Source: Candidatus Obscuribacterales bacterium (GTDB lineage: Bacteria > Cyanobacteriota > Vampirovibrionia > Obscuribacterales > Obscuribacteraceae). Taken from it: 64,000 bases of DNA. Location: contig JAGVKG010000010.1 in the NCBI GenBank assembly GCA_020050685.1, positions 62,001-126,000 of the forward strand. The letters run 5' to 3'. Each line of letters begins with the position of its first letter. Position 1 is the stretch's first letter. The position numbers and the translations under genes are program-made. Below the pieces are notes generated by a model, which saw nothing but the letters and a program-made list of their open reading frames with translations, did not search any database and had not been told where the DNA came from. Below, in pieces: positions 62,887 through 64,000 of the stretch.

Positions 62887-63027
62887 ATTACCCTCCTCTT
62901 TGGCTAAGTTATCTCTGTGAGATACCAAAGAAATAGCAAGATTAATTGTCGTAGTAAGATTATCGGCTAAATTGTACATTTTTAATATACCCCAATTTAG
63001 CGATTCTAAGCACAAAAAATTGCGCGC

Positions 63028-64000
63028 CTATTCCCACTCAATAGTTGCTGGTGGTTTGGTGGTAACGTCATAAACCACCCGATTAATACCGGCCACTTCG
63101 TTGACTATGCGGCGGGAAATCGTTTCCAGCAGATCGTAGGGAAGCCGCGCCCAATCAGCAGTCATGCCGTCTTCCGAGGTAATTGCCCGGATAACAATTT
63201 GGTTCTGGTAAGTCCGCTGATCGCCCATCACGCCTGTTGATTTGGTGGGCAAAAGCACACCAAAGGCTTGCCAAACTTGCCGGTACAATCCGTGAGATTT
63301 AATTTCCTCGCGGATAATCCAATCGGCCTCGCGTAAAATTTTAAGCCTCTCCTTGGTCACTTCGCCCAAGACACGAATCGCCAGACCGGGACCGGGGAAC
63401 GGATGCCTAACACGAATTCCTTCCGGCACATCAAGCTCCGCAGCCACTCTCCGTACTTCATCCTTGAAGAGCTTGGCGAATGGCTCGATCAATTTAAATT
63501 GCAAATCTTTAGGTAAGCCACCAACATTGTGGTGCGATTTAATTTTGACAGCCACACGCTCTCCGGTTTTCGGATCGATATTGGTCCCGGATGATTCAAT
63601 CACGTCTGGATACAAAGTTCCTTGGGCCAAATAATCAAATGGTCCAAGCTTGTTTGATTCTTCTTCGAAAACCCTGATGAACTCTGCACCAATTGCTTTG
63701 CGCTTATCTTCCGGATCAATCACGCCCTTCAATTTATCCAGAAAACGATCTCTTGCCTTAATGAAGTGCACGTGGATTTTAAAATCTCGTTCGAAAGTCT
63801 CAACTAGCCATTCTGGTTCGTTTTTGCGCATGAAACCTTGATCGATAAACATGCAAACTAAGTTGTCGCCAATCGCTTTGTGCAAAAGAAATGCCAAAGT
63901 CGATGAATCGACACCACCGGAAAGGGCAAGCAAGACTCGCTTGTCACCAGCTTTTGCGCGAACATCGGCAATCGCCTCATCAATGAATTTATCCATTGTC
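63028..64000 (-). CDS. guaA: GMP synthase, C-terminal part (cut by window end)
   Basis: At least 323 residues of the ATP-pyrophosphatase and dimerisation domains of GuaA, which converts XMP to GMP. The PP-loop LSGGVDSST is near the start; then [35 protein letters not shown], and the C-terminal [13 protein letters not shown] that closes all GuaA proteins. An ATG exists at 63996, but the codon before it is Thr, which fits the W-T-M-D-x-F junction of full-length GuaA, so the glutamine amidotransferase domain probably continues beyond the window. Confidence 0.93.
   Translation of the reverse strand, partial: TMDKFIDEAIADVRAKAGDKRVLLALSGGVDSSTLAFLLHKAIGDNLVCMFIDQGFMRKNEPEWLVETFERDFKIHVHFIKARDRFLDKLKGVIDPEDKRKAIGAEFIRVFEEESNKLGPFDYLAQGTLYPDVIESSGTNIDPKTGERVAVKIKSHHNVGGLPKDLQFKLIEPFAKLFKDEVRRVAAELDVPEGIRVRHPFPGPGLAIRVLGEVTKERLKILREADWIIREEIKSHGLYRQVWQAFGVLLPTKSTGVMGDQRTYQNQIVIRAITSEDGMTADWARLPYDLLETISRRIVNEVAGINRVVYDVTTKPPATIEWE

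Noticed and set aside
1-64000. CRISPR arrays, tRNA or rRNA genes, insertion sequences
   Set aside because: I saw no regularly spaced repeat array, no tRNA-like cloverleaf, no rRNA sequence and no transposase or integrase. A tRNA scan could still reveal something I missed.

Overview
The window looks like chromosomal DNA of a Gram-negative-type environmental bacterium of moderate GC. The gene mix (Tad/Flp pilus genes, ABC-exported surface polysaccharide, many polytopic GT-C glycosyltransferases, a WecE-type sugar aminotransferase, a giant secreted repeat protein) and the GGGCGGGG-AAA-CCCCGCCCCTAC hairpin repeats, which I associate with cyanobacteria and relatives, fit a non-photosynthetic cyanobacterial relative such as Melainabacteria/Vampirovibrionia. 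That assignment is inference; no rRNA or other marker is present to settle it.

Layout. 1-4.8 kb: the 5' part of a GNAT acetyltransferase, rlmD, a secreted hypothetical, sbcD and a lipoprotein. 5.0-14.5 kb: a surface-polysaccharide cluster with a Wzm/Wzt-type ABC exporter, three methyltransferases, an SGNH-like protein, a GT-C membrane glycosyltransferase, the sugar aminotransferase wecE and an ArnC-like GT2. 14.5-18.8 kb: a repeat-rich gap, a small secreted Cys/His protein, an overlapping opine-dehydrogenase/EamA-exporter pair, an SDR and a VOC protein. 18.8-45.7 kb: a glycosylation island. It holds a five-gene leftward operon (GT2, YfhO-like, three GT-C), an SGNH protein, an epimerase, two GT4 enzymes, a third long GT-C, an MBOAT/SGNH acyl-transfer pair, a TMTC-like GT-C, and a GT4 paralogue that has lost its donor domain. 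45.7-47.5 kb: small two-gene modules (a nucleotidyltransferase-like pair and VapBC). 47.7-52.9 kb: a 1734-residue secreted repeat protein. 53.0-62.9 kb: a leftward Tad locus (DUF192, tadC, tadB, tadA, cpaE, cpaB and three flp pilin genes), interrupted by a rightward terpenoid-cyclase-like/DUF362 pair. The right edge is the C-terminal part of guaA, cut by the window.

How it fits together. Most of the window serves the cell surface. Nucleotide-sugar enzymes and lipid-linked GT2 enzymes probably feed periplasm-facing GT-C transferases. The ABC exporter moves glycan out, MBOAT and SGNH proteins probably add acyl groups, and the Tad pilus and giant secreted protein mediate attachment. Two paralogous pairs (SGNH at 7549/30681; GT-C at 8855/24435) and a family of long GT-C proteins with a C-terminal beta-sandwich show that the island grew by duplication. 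Dispersed hairpin repeats lie in several intergenic gaps; one lies in frame inside a GT4 gene and one supplies the apparent start codon of the DUF192 gene. The strongest leads are the donor-domain-less GT4 paralogue, the GT-C/beta-sandwich family, the opine dehydrogenase/EamA pair and the cyclase-like/DUF362 pair inside the pilin locus.
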